Source: Paracoccaceae bacterium
GTDB lineage: Bacteria > Pseudomonadota > Alphaproteobacteria > Rhodobacterales > Rhodobacteraceae
Reading direction: 5' to 3'
Length of the DNA stretch: 64,000 nucleotides
Assembly (NCBI GenBank): GCA_014872815.1
Contig: WKFK01000010.1
Coordinates: forward strand, 62,001-126,000
Position numbers and translations under genes: made by a program. Below are positions 54,531 through 62,902 of this stretch, in pieces. The notes beneath the pieces were generated by a model. The model did not search any database. It saw only the letters and a list, made by a program, of their open reading frames with translations, and had not been told where the DNA came from. Numbering within the stretch: position 1 is the stretch's first letter; each line of letters begins with the position of its first letter.

Positions 54531-57158
54531 TTACTCTGCAGCAAGTTTCTGGGGTGTTTCAGCTAAGAGAGCAGCCAATTCAGGACGGCAAGATCCACAG
54601 TTTGTTCCGGCGGACAAGGCTGCTCCAATTTGCTCTACTGAGATCAGATTCTGCTGCTCGACTGCCGACACAATGGTGTTCACACCAACGTTGAAACAGG
54701 CACAAATAGTCGGGCCTGGATCCACATGCGCTGCGCTTGGGCGCCCCGCCAAAACGTGAGAGCCTATTTGATTCAAAAACGCCGCCACAAAGCTGCGCGA
54801 CACCTGAACCGGTATTTGATCTACAAACAAAGCACCGACGAGTTTATTGTCTTTTTGAAAGGCTATGCGAGCGCGCCCTTTAGGAGTATCGATCACGCTG
54901 GTGCATGTGGGCTCGTCCACTTGAAACAGGTTGCGGGCAAATTCTGTCCAGTCGTTTGGAATTTCGTCATCGGCAAGTTCGACCTGCCAGCCTGTGTCGA
55001 CTTTGGCCTTGGCCCAATATTTGGTTGTCGGGGTCAAGTTGCTGACGCTCACGGCATAGCCGTACCATTTCGCACAGTATTTGGAGAGGCTAACGTTAGC
55101 AGACTTACTATCTGGCTGACCTGACACTGGATCGACGATAGGAGGCACCAAATCTGAGACAATGGACTGGGAAGCAACTTCGCCGGTCCAGTGTATCGGA
55201 GCAAACACACTGCCGGGGTGGACACGATCAGTTACCAACGCCCGCAGGATCACGACACCAAAGCTGTTGCGAATTTCAATTAAGTCCGCGTCCTTTATTC
55301 CAAAGTTTTCCGCGTCGGAGGGGTGAATTTCTAAGAATGGCTCGCCGTAGTGTTTATTCAACCGAGATGCGCGCACGGTTCGGGTCATCGTGTGCCAATG
55401 GTCACGTACGCGGCCTGTATTTAGACGGAATGGCCGGTCATCGCCCTTTCCAGACCGCACCGGTTGTTTGACCGTTACAAAGTTGGCGCGGCTTTCACTG
55501 GTAAAAAATTGACCGTTTGCAAAAAACCTTGACCCTTTGATGCCTCCTTGACGGGCGACCGGCCATTTGGTTGGCGTCAAAGTCTCGTATGCTTGGTCAG
55601 TGAGTTGCGCCAGTCCTGAAATATCAAAGTCCTTCCCCAGGTTCGCTGCGTGTCCGGACAATTCTGCATGCTCGCGGAAAATTTCAGCCGGACTTGAGTA
55701 GTTGAACCCTGTCGAGAACCCCATAGTTCGAGCAACATCACATATGATATCCCAGTCGTGCCGCGCTTTGCCCGGTGGCGGCAGGAATGCTTTTTGGCGG
55801 CTTATGGTTCGGTCGGAGTTGGTGACTGTTCCATCTTTTTCGCCCCAACCTGTTGCTGGTAGCACCACGTCGGCGAGTTTAGCAGTGTCTGTGCTAGCAA
55901 ACATGTCGGACACTACCACGAAGTCGCAATTTGCGATGGCTGCGCGTACCTTGCTAGCGTTGGGCATACTCACAGCTGGGTTTGTGCACATGACCCACAA
56001 AGCTTTGATTTGGCCTGTTTCGATGGCGTCAAACATGTCGACAGCCTTAAGGCCTTGTTGTGTTGGCATCGTGGGCGATTGCCAGAATTTTTGCACGGTG
56101 TCTCGGTGTGTTTGGTTCTCGAGGTCTAAGTGGCACGCAAGCATATTGGCGAGGCCGCCAACTTCGCGTCCCCCCATCGCGTTAGGTTGCCCAGTCACCG
56201 AAAAAGGCCCACTTCCTGGTTTCCCAATCCTCCCGGTAGCCAGGTGGCAATTGATAATGGCGTTAACTTTGTCAGTGCCGTGATCGGATTGATTAATGCC
56301 TTGCGAGAACACCGTGACGGTTTTTTCTGTACGCAGCCAAAGTTTCAGAAATGTCGCCAGCTGATTTGTCGCCAGTCCCGTTAAAGAGATATCGGTCGCA
56401 CTTGCGGCATCCAGTGCCTCGGTGAAGCCAGCTGTATGACTAGCGATGAAGTCGGCGTCCAAAGCCCCTTGAGCATAAGTTTGTGTGAACAAGTGATTGA
56501 ACAACGCAACGTCTGTGCCTGGTTCAATTGCTAAATGCATGTCCGCAATATCGCAGGTGGCCGTTTGCCGTGGATCGATGACTACAACTTTCATGGCCGG
56601 CCGCTCCGCCTTAGCAGCGGCGATACGCTGGTAAAGTACAGGATGACACCAAGCTAGGTTGGATCCTGTGATGATCACAAGGTCTGCCAATTCCAAGTCT
56701 TCGTAGGTGCCAGGCACGGTGTCTGTTCCAAAGGCGCGCTTGTGGCCAGCCACTGTTGAGGCCATGCAAAGACGGGAGTTGGTATCGATGTTGGCGGAGC
56801 CAATGTAGCCCTTCATTAGCTTATTGGCGACGTAGTAATCTTCCGTCAGCAATTGGCCTGAGACGTAAAAAGCAACTGAGTCTGGCCCATGCTTATCGAT
56901 GGTGTCTCGGAACCTGTTAGCTACCAAGCCTAAGGCCTCATCCCATTCTGCCGCTCGTTTGTTGATCTGCGGCGTGTGTAAGCGTCCCGCGAGGTCAACG
57001 GTTTCTCCCAGCGCCGACCCTTTGGAACAAAGTCGGCCAAAGTTTGCTGGATGATCCGGGTCGCCTTTGACCGCGAGGCCACCTGCACCGTCCGGCGTGG
57101 CCAGCACGCCGCAGCCGGTGCCGCAGTACGGACAAGTGGTGCAGATGGATTTGGTCAT
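54531..57158 (-). CDS. nasA: Assimilatory nitrate reductase catalytic subunit with C-terminal [2Fe-2S] domain
   Basis: 875-residue cytosolic molybdopterin enzyme that reduces nitrate to nitrite. The N-terminal [4Fe-4S] motif is CPYCGTGC (C9, C12, C16) plus LCSKGSAL. The molybdopterin oxidoreductase core has GSNLAWCHPVLYQRI and GTNPAVSMP-like (CTNPAVSMPNASKVR) motifs. The C-terminal BFD-like domain has CACFNVGV and TNCGSCRPEL. There is no Tat signal, as expected for an assimilatory enzyme. The start overlaps the nirD stop (ATGA); an upstream in-frame start at 57218 is rejected. Confidence 0.94.
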   Translation of the reverse strand: MTKSICTTCPYCGTGCGVLATPDGAGGLAVKGDPDHPANFGRLCSKGSALGETVDLAGRLHTPQINKRAAEWDEALGLVANRFRDTIDKHGPDSVAFYVSGQLLTEDYYVANKLMKGYIGSANIDTNSRLCMASTVAGHKRAFGTDTVPGTYEDLELADLVIITGSNLAWCHPVLYQRIAAAKAERPAMKVVVIDPRQTATCDIADMHLAIEPGTDVALFNHLFTQTYAQGALDADFIASHTAGFTEALDAASATDISLTGLATNQLATFLKLWLRTEKTVTVFSQGINQSDHGTDKVNAIINCHLATGRIGKPGSGPFSVTGQPNAMGGREVGGLANMLACHLDLENQTHRDTVQKFWQSPTMPTQQGLKAVDMFDAIETGQIKALWVMCTNPAVSMPNASKVRAAIANCDFVVVSDMFASTDTAKLADVVLPATGWGEKDGTVTNSDRTISRQKAFLPPPGKARHDWDIICDVARTMGFSTGFNYSSPAEIFREHAELSGHAANLGKDFDISGLAQLTDQAYETLTPTKWPVARQGGIKGSRFFANGQFFTSESRANFVTVKQPVRSGKGDDRPFRLNTGRVRDHWHTMTRTVRASRLNKHYGEPFLEIHPSDAENFGIKDADLIEIRNSFGVVILRALVTDRVHPGSVFAPIHWTGEVASQSIVSDLVPPIVDPVSGQPDSKSANVSLSKYCAKWYGYAVSVSNLTPTTKYWAKAKVDTGWQVELADDEIPNDWTEFARNLFQVDEPTCTSVIDTPKGRARIAFQKDNKLVGALFVDQIPVQVSRSFVAAFLNQIGSHVLAGRPSAAHVDPGPTICACFNVGVNTIVSAVEQQNLISVEQIGAALSAGTNCGSCRPELAALLAETPQKLAAE

Positions 57159-57493
57159 TCTGCCGCCACCGATGGGTTCACAGCTACCGCAGATATCAGA
57201 AGGCGCCCGTCTTCGCATTTGATATCGTAGGTTCCAACCTTGCCTTCGTCCGCACCTTGAGCTTCGCCAGTGGCCAGGTCAAAGACCCAGTTGTACATTG
57301 GATCCGTGACTTTTTCGTCGTGCTGAATACCATTCGAGAGCGGCCCAGCCTTACCAGGCAGATACTCATCCAGCGCGTAGACATTGTCCGTTGCCGTACG
57401 AAACACCGCGATGTCGCCGCGAAGGGCTCGCACCACCCGCGCGCCGCGCCTAGGGATGTCGTTGATGCTGCCAATATCGATAAAATCGGTCAT
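57155..57493 (-). CDS. nirD: Nitrite reductase small subunit NirD
   Basis: 112-residue Rieske-fold partner of NirB. The sequence YALDEYLPGKAGPLSNG and YNWVFDLATGEAQG fits NirD; the Rieske Cys/His ligands are absent, as is also known for NirD of E. coli. ATG 57493 overlaps the nirB stop and the stop overlaps nasA (ATGA at both ends), so the three genes are tightly coupled. Confidence 0.93.
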   Translation of the reverse strand: MTDFIDIGSINDIPRRGARVVRALRGDIAVFRTATDNVYALDEYLPGKAGPLSNGIQHDEKVTDPMYNWVFDLATGEAQGADEGKVGTYDIKCEDGRLLISAVAVNPSVAAE

Positions 57494-59940
57494 TCTGCTG
57501 CCACTTTCGTAAAGTCTGCAATAGGCGCAAATTCGTGGGCGTCTTTGCCTTGTATTGCGCGTTCGGCCCATGGGTCGATCTGGTAGAACTTCTGGGAATA
57601 GTGGAACCGTTCAGCCAGCGCTTTGCGGTTTTCCAGATCATCGGCAACCTGTTCCTTGACCCAGTCGAGTCCAACTTTGGCGATCCACTTGTACGGACGG
57701 TGCAGGTATTGCGCGCCTTCGCGATAGAGCTGGTAAAAGGCGCAGGAGACTTCGATGGCCTCTTCTTCGGTGGCAACTTGTACTAAAAGGTCGGTTTCAC
57801 GGAGGTCCAGTCCTGCCGCACCACCCACGAGGATTTGATAGCCACTGTCGACACAGATGATGCCGAGATCTTTACAGGTCGCTTCAGCGCAGTTGCGTGG
57901 GCAGCCACTCACGGCAAGTTTGAATTTGTGTGGTGACCAGGCGCCCCACATCGCGTTTTCGATCTTGATGCCAAGCCCGGTGCTGTCCTGTGTGCCAAAG
58001 CGACAGTGCTCGGACCCCACGCAGGTTTTTACCGTGCGCAATCCTTTGGCGTAAGCTTGACCGGATATCATGCCTGCCTTGCCTAAATCGTACCAAATTG
58101 CTGGCAAATCCTCCTTTTTGACCCCCAACAAGTCGATCCGTTGGCCGCCAGTGACTTTGACCGTTGGCACATCAAATTTGTCCGCAGCATCCGCAATGGC
58201 ACGTAGCTCATCCGGGGTTGTGATCCCGCCCAACATACGTGGCACAACCGAATAGGTGCCGTCTTTCTGAATGTTTGCGTGCACACGTTCGTTGATGAAG
58301 CGGCTCTTGCCATCGTCTTCGTATTCACCGGGCCATGCCGCAACCATGTAGTAGTTCAGCGCCGGGCGACAAACATGACAGCCGCAAGTGGTTTTCCAAT
58401 CCAACTCTTGCATCGCTTGGGGAATGGACTTCAATTCCTTTGCGATGATCAATTTGCGCACGTCATCATGAGACAGGTCGGTACACTTACAGACCAATTC
58501 CTTCTCGGGCATTTTAAATTCGTTGCCGAGCGTTACGCCCAACAGGTCGCCAACAAGACCGAGACAACTGCCACAAGACGAACCCGCTTTGGAGATGGCT
58601 TTTACGTCGTCCAGCGTGTGGGCGCCGTCGTTGATGGCGGCGACGATTTGAGCTTTGGAAATGCCGTTACAGCCACAGATTTCTGTATCATCCGGTAAGG
58701 CTGCAACGGCTGCCATAGGGTCCAGGGGGGACCCTCCTTGAAAAGCAGGGCCAAAGATGAGCGTATCGCGCATCTCGGAGATGTCCTCTTTATCTTTGAT
58801 CAGGCCAAAGAACCAGTTGCCGTCCACTGTGTCGCCATACATGACGGCGCCGACGATGCGGTTGTCTTCGATTACAAGACGTTTGTAGACGCCCTGCGCC
58901 GGGTCGCGGTACACAATGTCTTCGCGGCCTTCTCCTTCAGCAAAGTCCCCTGCAGAGAAGAGATCGCAGCCCGTGACTTTTAATTTGGTCGCCACTTCAT
59001 TGTTCACAAAGGCGGCGTCCTCTCCGACAAGTGTTTTGGCGATCACCCTGGCTTGGTCATAAATTGGCGCGACCAGACCAAAGACATCTCCATTGTGTTC
59101 CACGCATTCTCCAAGCGAGAGGATGTTGGGGTCAGATGTGACCATCTGATCGTCCACATGGATACCTCGGCCTGTTGCTAGACCAGCCTCAGCGGCAAGT
59201 GCGATAGATGGGCGGATACCGACTGCCATGACTAGAAGATCACACGGCAGCTCGGTGCCGTCATCCAGCAAGAGCGCTTTGACTTTGCCGTTCTCGCCGA
59301 GGATTTCCTTGGAGTTCGCGGAGCATCTGACAGTGATGCCTTTGTCCACCAGCGCTTTGCGCAGCAGGTAGCCAGCAGCCTCGTCCAGCTGACGCTCCAT
59401 AAGGTGGCCCATAATGTGCACGACCGTTACGTCCACGCCGCGAAGGGCGAGGCCTGCAGCGGCTTCAAGGCCTAACAAACCGCCGCCAATCACAACGGCT
59501 TTCGCGTTTGGGACTTCGCCAAGTGCGATCATCGCGTTGGTGTCTTCGAGATCGCGATAAGCAATCACACCGTCCAGATCGTGACCTGGAAGCGGGATGA
59601 TAAACGGGTTGGAGCCGGTGGCGATAATAAGCTTGTCATAGGGCAAGACGTCGCCAATGTCGGACGTAACCGTTTGCGCGATACGGTCGATTTTAGCGAC
59701 CTTTTCTCCAAAGCGAGTGGTCACGCCGTTTTCTTCGTACCACTCGGCAGTGTGGGTCACGATCTCGTCAAAAGACTTATCGCCTGACAGCACGGGAGAG
59801 AGCATGATCCTGTTGTAGGTGCCGCGTGGTTCCGCGTTGAAAAGGGTGACGTCGTAAGCGTCCGGGGCGGCTTCAAAGAGATGTTCGAGCGCACGGCCCG
59901 CTGCCATCCCGGCCCCAATGATGATAAGTTTCTGTGTCAT
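57490..59940 (-). CDS. nirB: NAD(P)H-dependent assimilatory nitrite reductase large subunit
   Basis: 816-residue cytosolic enzyme that reduces nitrite to ammonium. The N-terminal FAD/NAD domain has IIGAGMAAGRALEHL and VIGGGLLGLEAAAGLALRG. Two BFD-type cysteine pairs follow (CGCNGISK with CGSCLGLVGDLL, and CKCTDLSHDD with CGCHVCRPAL). The sirohaem/[4Fe-4S] ligands are in TCVGSEHCRFG and SGCPRNCAEATCKD. Length is normal for NirB. It is four bases from the nrtCD stop. Confidence 0.95.
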   Translation of the reverse strand: MTQKLIIIGAGMAAGRALEHLFEAAPDAYDVTLFNAEPRGTYNRIMLSPVLSGDKSFDEIVTHTAEWYEENGVTTRFGEKVAKIDRIAQTVTSDIGDVLPYDKLIIATGSNPFIIPLPGHDLDGVIAYRDLEDTNAMIALGEVPNAKAVVIGGGLLGLEAAAGLALRGVDVTVVHIMGHLMERQLDEAAGYLLRKALVDKGITVRCSANSKEILGENGKVKALLLDDGTELPCDLLVMAVGIRPSIALAAEAGLATGRGIHVDDQMVTSDPNILSLGECVEHNGDVFGLVAPIYDQARVIAKTLVGEDAAFVNNEVATKLKVTGCDLFSAGDFAEGEGREDIVYRDPAQGVYKRLVIEDNRIVGAVMYGDTVDGNWFFGLIKDKEDISEMRDTLIFGPAFQGGSPLDPMAAVAALPDDTEICGCNGISKAQIVAAINDGAHTLDDVKAISKAGSSCGSCLGLVGDLLGVTLGNEFKMPEKELVCKCTDLSHDDVRKLIIAKELKSIPQAMQELDWKTTCGCHVCRPALNYYMVAAWPGEYEDDGKSRFINERVHANIQKDGTYSVVPRMLGGITTPDELRAIADAADKFDVPTVKVTGGQRIDLLGVKKEDLPAIWYDLGKAGMISGQAYAKGLRTVKTCVGSEHCRFGTQDSTGLGIKIENAMWGAWSPHKFKLAVSGCPRNCAEATCKDLGIICVDSGYQILVGGAAGLDLRETDLLVQVATEEEAIEVSCAFYQLYREGAQYLHRPYKWIAKVGLDWVKEQVADDLENRKALAERFHYSQKFYQIDPWAERAIQGKDAHEFAPIADFTKVAAE

Positions 59941-59943
59941 GTC

Positions 59944-61623
59944 TTACTCCGCAGCAATGGCTTTGGCGGGTTTCGGCTTTGGTTTGGATCCATGCTCATA
60001 TTCTTCGAGGAAATCGAGTACATCTTGGCGATAGCGGTAGTAGTCAGGGTGCTCGAGCAGGGCTTTGCGGGTGCGTGGCCGCGGCAGATCTACGTCCACG
60101 ATTTTGCCGATTGTGGCCTGCGGGCCATTGGTCATCATGACCACGCGGTCCGCTAGAAGGATCGCTTCGTCTACGTCGTGGGTCACACAGATCGCGGTTA
60201 CTTTGGTGCGGTCCCAGACTTCCATGAGAACCTCTTGAAGCTCCCACCGTGTAAGACTGTCGAGCATGCCAAAGGGTTCGTCCAAAAGCAGAAGTTTTGG
60301 CGACAATGCGAAGGCTCGGGCGATGCCAACACGCTGTTTCATTCCGTTGGACATGGAGTGCGCAGGGCGGTCCATGGCGTCGGCAAGGCCGACACGCTCT
60401 AGGTAGTATTCCACCACATCCTGACGTTCGCTCCGGCTGGCCTTGGGGTAGACCTTGTCCACGCCGATGGCGACGTTTTCCTTGGCAGAGAGCCACGGGA
60501 AGAGGTTGGGTGATTGGAACACAACTGCGCGCTCTGGATCGGCCCCTTCAACGTGGCGACCGTCCAGACGGATACCGCCTTTGGAAATTGGGTTTAGGCC
60601 TGCTGCCATGGTCAGGACAGTGGACTTGCCGCAGCCCGAGTGGCCGATCAGCGAGATGAACTCGCCGCGTTGCACTTTCAGGTCGAAATCCTCGACCACG
60701 GTCAGAGGACCTTTGGGGGTTGGGTAGATCTTATGTAGTTGCGAGAAGTCCAAGAAATTATGGTCGATCATACCCTTTTGTGCATCTTTGACCGCAGCAG
60801 GCACACCGTGGATTGGGGTGACGTCAGGCAGCACTTTTTTGCCTTCTGCCTTGGCTGCGATGCCTACGTCCATCAGGTACTTGGTGACTTCGGCGCGCAG
60901 TTTTTTGAAACCCTCGTGGTGGTTCATTTCCATGCGTTCGCGACGGCGTGGGATGTCGACTTTGAACTCTTGGCCCAAGGTACCATCGGGGTTCAGCGCG
61001 ATGATCCGGTCAGCGAGAATGATCGCCTCGTCCACGTCGTTGGTGATCAGCACACAGGTCTTTTTCTCCGCATCCCAGATGGCTTCGATCTCATCGGCCA
61101 GATTGGAACGAGTGAGGGCATCTAGAGCGCTAAGCGGTTCATCCAGAAGGAGAACTTCGGGATTCATCGCCAGGGCGCGAGCAACGTTCACACGTTGGCG
61201 CATACCGCCGGACAACTCGGCGGGGCGGCGGGTGGCTGCGTGGGAGAGGCCGACCATTTTGATGTAGTGGTCGACGCGCTCTTCTTTCTCGGCCTTGGAC
61301 ATGTTGGGGAACACGCTGTCGAGCGCTAGGCGCACGTTGCCGTTCACGGTCAGCCAAGGCATCAGCGAGTAGCTTTGGAAGATCACACCGCGCTCAGGAC
61401 CCGGTTGGGTGATGGTTTCGTCCTTGAAGGTCACGCTGCCAGCGGTGGGCATTTCAAGGCCCGCCATCAGGTTGATCAGCGTGGTTTTACCGGAGCCGGA
61501 GAAGCCTAGGAGAACGAGGAACTCGCCCTCCTGTACTTCGAGATTGATGTTTTTCAGAACCTCGGTCTTGGCGGTGCCTTCGCCGAAGCTCTTGGAGACA
61601 TTGTCAAATTTAAGAACACTCAT
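59944..61623 (-). CDS. Nitrate ABC transporter, two fused ATPase domains (NrtC-NrtD type)
   Basis: 559-residue fused tandem ATPase. NBD1: Walker A LGFSGSGKTT (39-48), signature LSGGM (137-141), Walker B LLLDEPLSALD, but the switch His is Asn (ITND, N195). NBD2: Walker A GHSGCGKST (327-335), signature is MSNGM (424-428) instead of LSGGM, Walker B LLLLDEP, and H482 intact (VTHD). So one composite ATP site would be degenerate. Family NtrCD-type transporters import nitrate or nitrite. ATG 61623 is chosen; GTG 61632 overlaps the nrtB stop. Confidence 0.9.
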   Translation of the reverse strand: MSVLKFDNVSKSFGEGTAKTEVLKNINLEVQEGEFLVLLGFSGSGKTTLINLMAGLEMPTAGSVTFKDETITQPGPERGVIFQSYSLMPWLTVNGNVRLALDSVFPNMSKAEKEERVDHYIKMVGLSHAATRRPAELSGGMRQRVNVARALAMNPEVLLLDEPLSALDALTRSNLADEIEAIWDAEKKTCVLITNDVDEAIILADRIIALNPDGTLGQEFKVDIPRRRERMEMNHHEGFKKLRAEVTKYLMDVGIAAKAEGKKVLPDVTPIHGVPAAVKDAQKGMIDHNFLDFSQLHKIYPTPKGPLTVVEDFDLKVQRGEFISLIGHSGCGKSTVLTMAAGLNPISKGGIRLDGRHVEGADPERAVVFQSPNLFPWLSAKENVAIGVDKVYPKASRSERQDVVEYYLERVGLADAMDRPAHSMSNGMKQRVGIARAFALSPKLLLLDEPFGMLDSLTRWELQEVLMEVWDRTKVTAICVTHDVDEAILLADRVVMMTNGPQATIGKIVDVDLPRPRTRKALLEHPDYYRYRQDVLDFLEEYEHGSKPKPKPAKAIAAE

Positions 61624-61628
61624 GGCGA

Positions 61629-62711
61629 TCACCGGTTGGATGTGAAGGTGAAGAGCGACTGGATCGCGTACATCAGACGGTCAAGCAGGAAGCCGATGAT
61701 GCCGATGGTGAAGACCGCAACCATGATCTTGGCGAGCGAACTGGAGGAGCCGTTTTGGAACTCGTCCCAGACAAATTTGCCGAGACCCGGGTTCTGCGCC
61801 AGCATTTCCGCGGCGATCAGAACCATCCAGCCCACACCGAGGCTCAAACGCAGGCCGGTGAAGATCAGCGGCAGGGCGGAAGGCAGGACCAGCTTCGTTA
61901 TTTTGGTCCAGGTGTTCATCTTTAGAACCTTGGAAACGTTCACCAGATCTTTGTCGATGGAGGCCACACCCAGTGCGGTGTTGATCAGAGTTGGCCAGAG
62001 AGAACAAAGGGTTACAGTGATTGCCGAGGTCAGGAAGGACTTAGAGAAGAGGCCGTCATCTACGGTGTAGGTCGCGGAGACCACCATGGTTACGATCGGC
62101 AGCCAAGCCAGCGGGGAGACCGGCTTGAAGATCTGGATCAGCGGGTTCACTGCGGCGTTGGCATAAGGGCTGAGGCCGGCCATGATGCCGATTGGGACGG
62201 CAATCACAGTGCCAATCAGGAAGCCGAAGAACACGGTTTTGATCGAAGTCCAGATCTGATCGTAGTAGCTTGGGCTGCCTGTGTATTTGATATCTTTGAC
62301 TTTTTCCGGCTGGCCATTGGCGATGAACTTGGCGTTGCGGGCCTCTACGCGTTCGTTGAATTTCGCTTCTTTGGCAGCCTTGGCTTGGGCGTCTTGGTGC
62401 AGGAGCACGGCTTCGGTCCAGACCTCTTTGGGGCCGGGAACAGCGCCAAGGGAGGTTTGCACCTTGGGTGCAAGGTTGCCCCAGAGCATCAGAAAGATGG
62501 CGATGGCCAAGAGCGGCACGCCCAAAAGTCGCCAGATTTCAGCGGCTTGCGCTTTTGGATTGTCGCCAGCAGCGGCTTTCAGAATCGGGGTGAGGAAGCT
62601 GAGGCCGAGGACCTGAAACCAGGCGTCGGCCTTGTTGATGCGGGTGAAGAGGCGGGCGCGGCGGGCTTCGCGCTCTTCATCTGCGATGTTTTGTGGGTCG
62701 ATTGTGGTCAT
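61629..62711 (-). CDS. nrtB: Nitrate ABC transporter permease
   Basis: 360-residue inner membrane permease. After a charged N-terminus of about 65 residues come a first membrane segment (LGVPLLAIAIFLMLWG) and a soluble linker, then the core with TVIAVPIGIMAGLSPYANAA, FKPVSPLAWLPIVTM, the EAA loop near SKVLKMNTWTKITKLVLPSA and WMVLIAAEMLAQNPGLGK. The N-terminal extension matches NrtB/TauC-like proteins of this group. ATG 62711. Confidence 0.92.
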   Translation of the reverse strand: MTTIDPQNIADEEREARRARLFTRINKADAWFQVLGLSFLTPILKAAAGDNPKAQAAEIWRLLGVPLLAIAIFLMLWGNLAPKVQTSLGAVPGPKEVWTEAVLLHQDAQAKAAKEAKFNERVEARNAKFIANGQPEKVKDIKYTGSPSYYDQIWTSIKTVFFGFLIGTVIAVPIGIMAGLSPYANAAVNPLIQIFKPVSPLAWLPIVTMVVSATYTVDDGLFSKSFLTSAITVTLCSLWPTLINTALGVASIDKDLVNVSKVLKMNTWTKITKLVLPSALPLIFTGLRLSLGVGWMVLIAAEMLAQNPGLGKFVWDEFQNGSSSSLAKIMVAVFTIGIIGFLLDRLMYAIQSLFTFTSNR

Positions 62712-62775
62712 TGGTGTGTCCGTGGCTCTTAGCGCTGTTGCGGTATTGGTTAATGCCGGGGAGCGGCTGATTTTA

Positions 62776-62798
62776 ACGTCGGTATTACGTCGGTATCG
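62776..62798 (-). repeat. Tandem 11-base repeat, reverse-complement of 27834-27855
   Basis: ACGTCGGTAT (62776-62785) and ACGTCGGTATCG (62787-62798), period 11. Its reverse complement, CGATACCGACGTAATACCGACGT trimmed to the two units GATACCGACG and ATACCGACG, matches the pair at 27834-27855. It lies in the nrtA-nrtB gap. Confidence 0.6.
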
Positions 62799-62827
62799 CG
62801 ACTGTTTCGCGGAGGTGGGGTTTGGCG

Positions 62828-62854
62828 GGACGGGCGCGCGTTAACCGCCCGTCC
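62828..62854 (-). other. Intercistronic hairpin nearer to nrtB
   Basis: GGACGGGCG (62828-62836) and CGCCCGTCC (62846-62854), 9-base loop. With the next hairpin it may stabilise the nrtA mRNA 3' end. Confidence 0.65.
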
Positions 62855-62859
62855 GTTGC

Positions 62860-62894
62860 GTCGCGGGAAAAGGGGGAGCCGTCCTTCCCGCGAC
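62860..62894 (-). other. Intercistronic hairpin just after nrtA
   Basis: GTCGCGGGAA (62860-62869) and TTCCCGCGAC (62885-62894), 15-base loop, starting 8 bases past the nrtA stop. No T-run, so partial termination or mRNA stabilisation is more likely than full termination. Confidence 0.65.
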
Positions 62895-62902
62895 GAGGCG
62901 CG

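Noticed and set aside
57155-57493. NirD without Rieske Cys/His ligands as a possible mutated gene
   Set aside because: Loss of the ligands is normal in the NirD family, so it is not a sign of decay.
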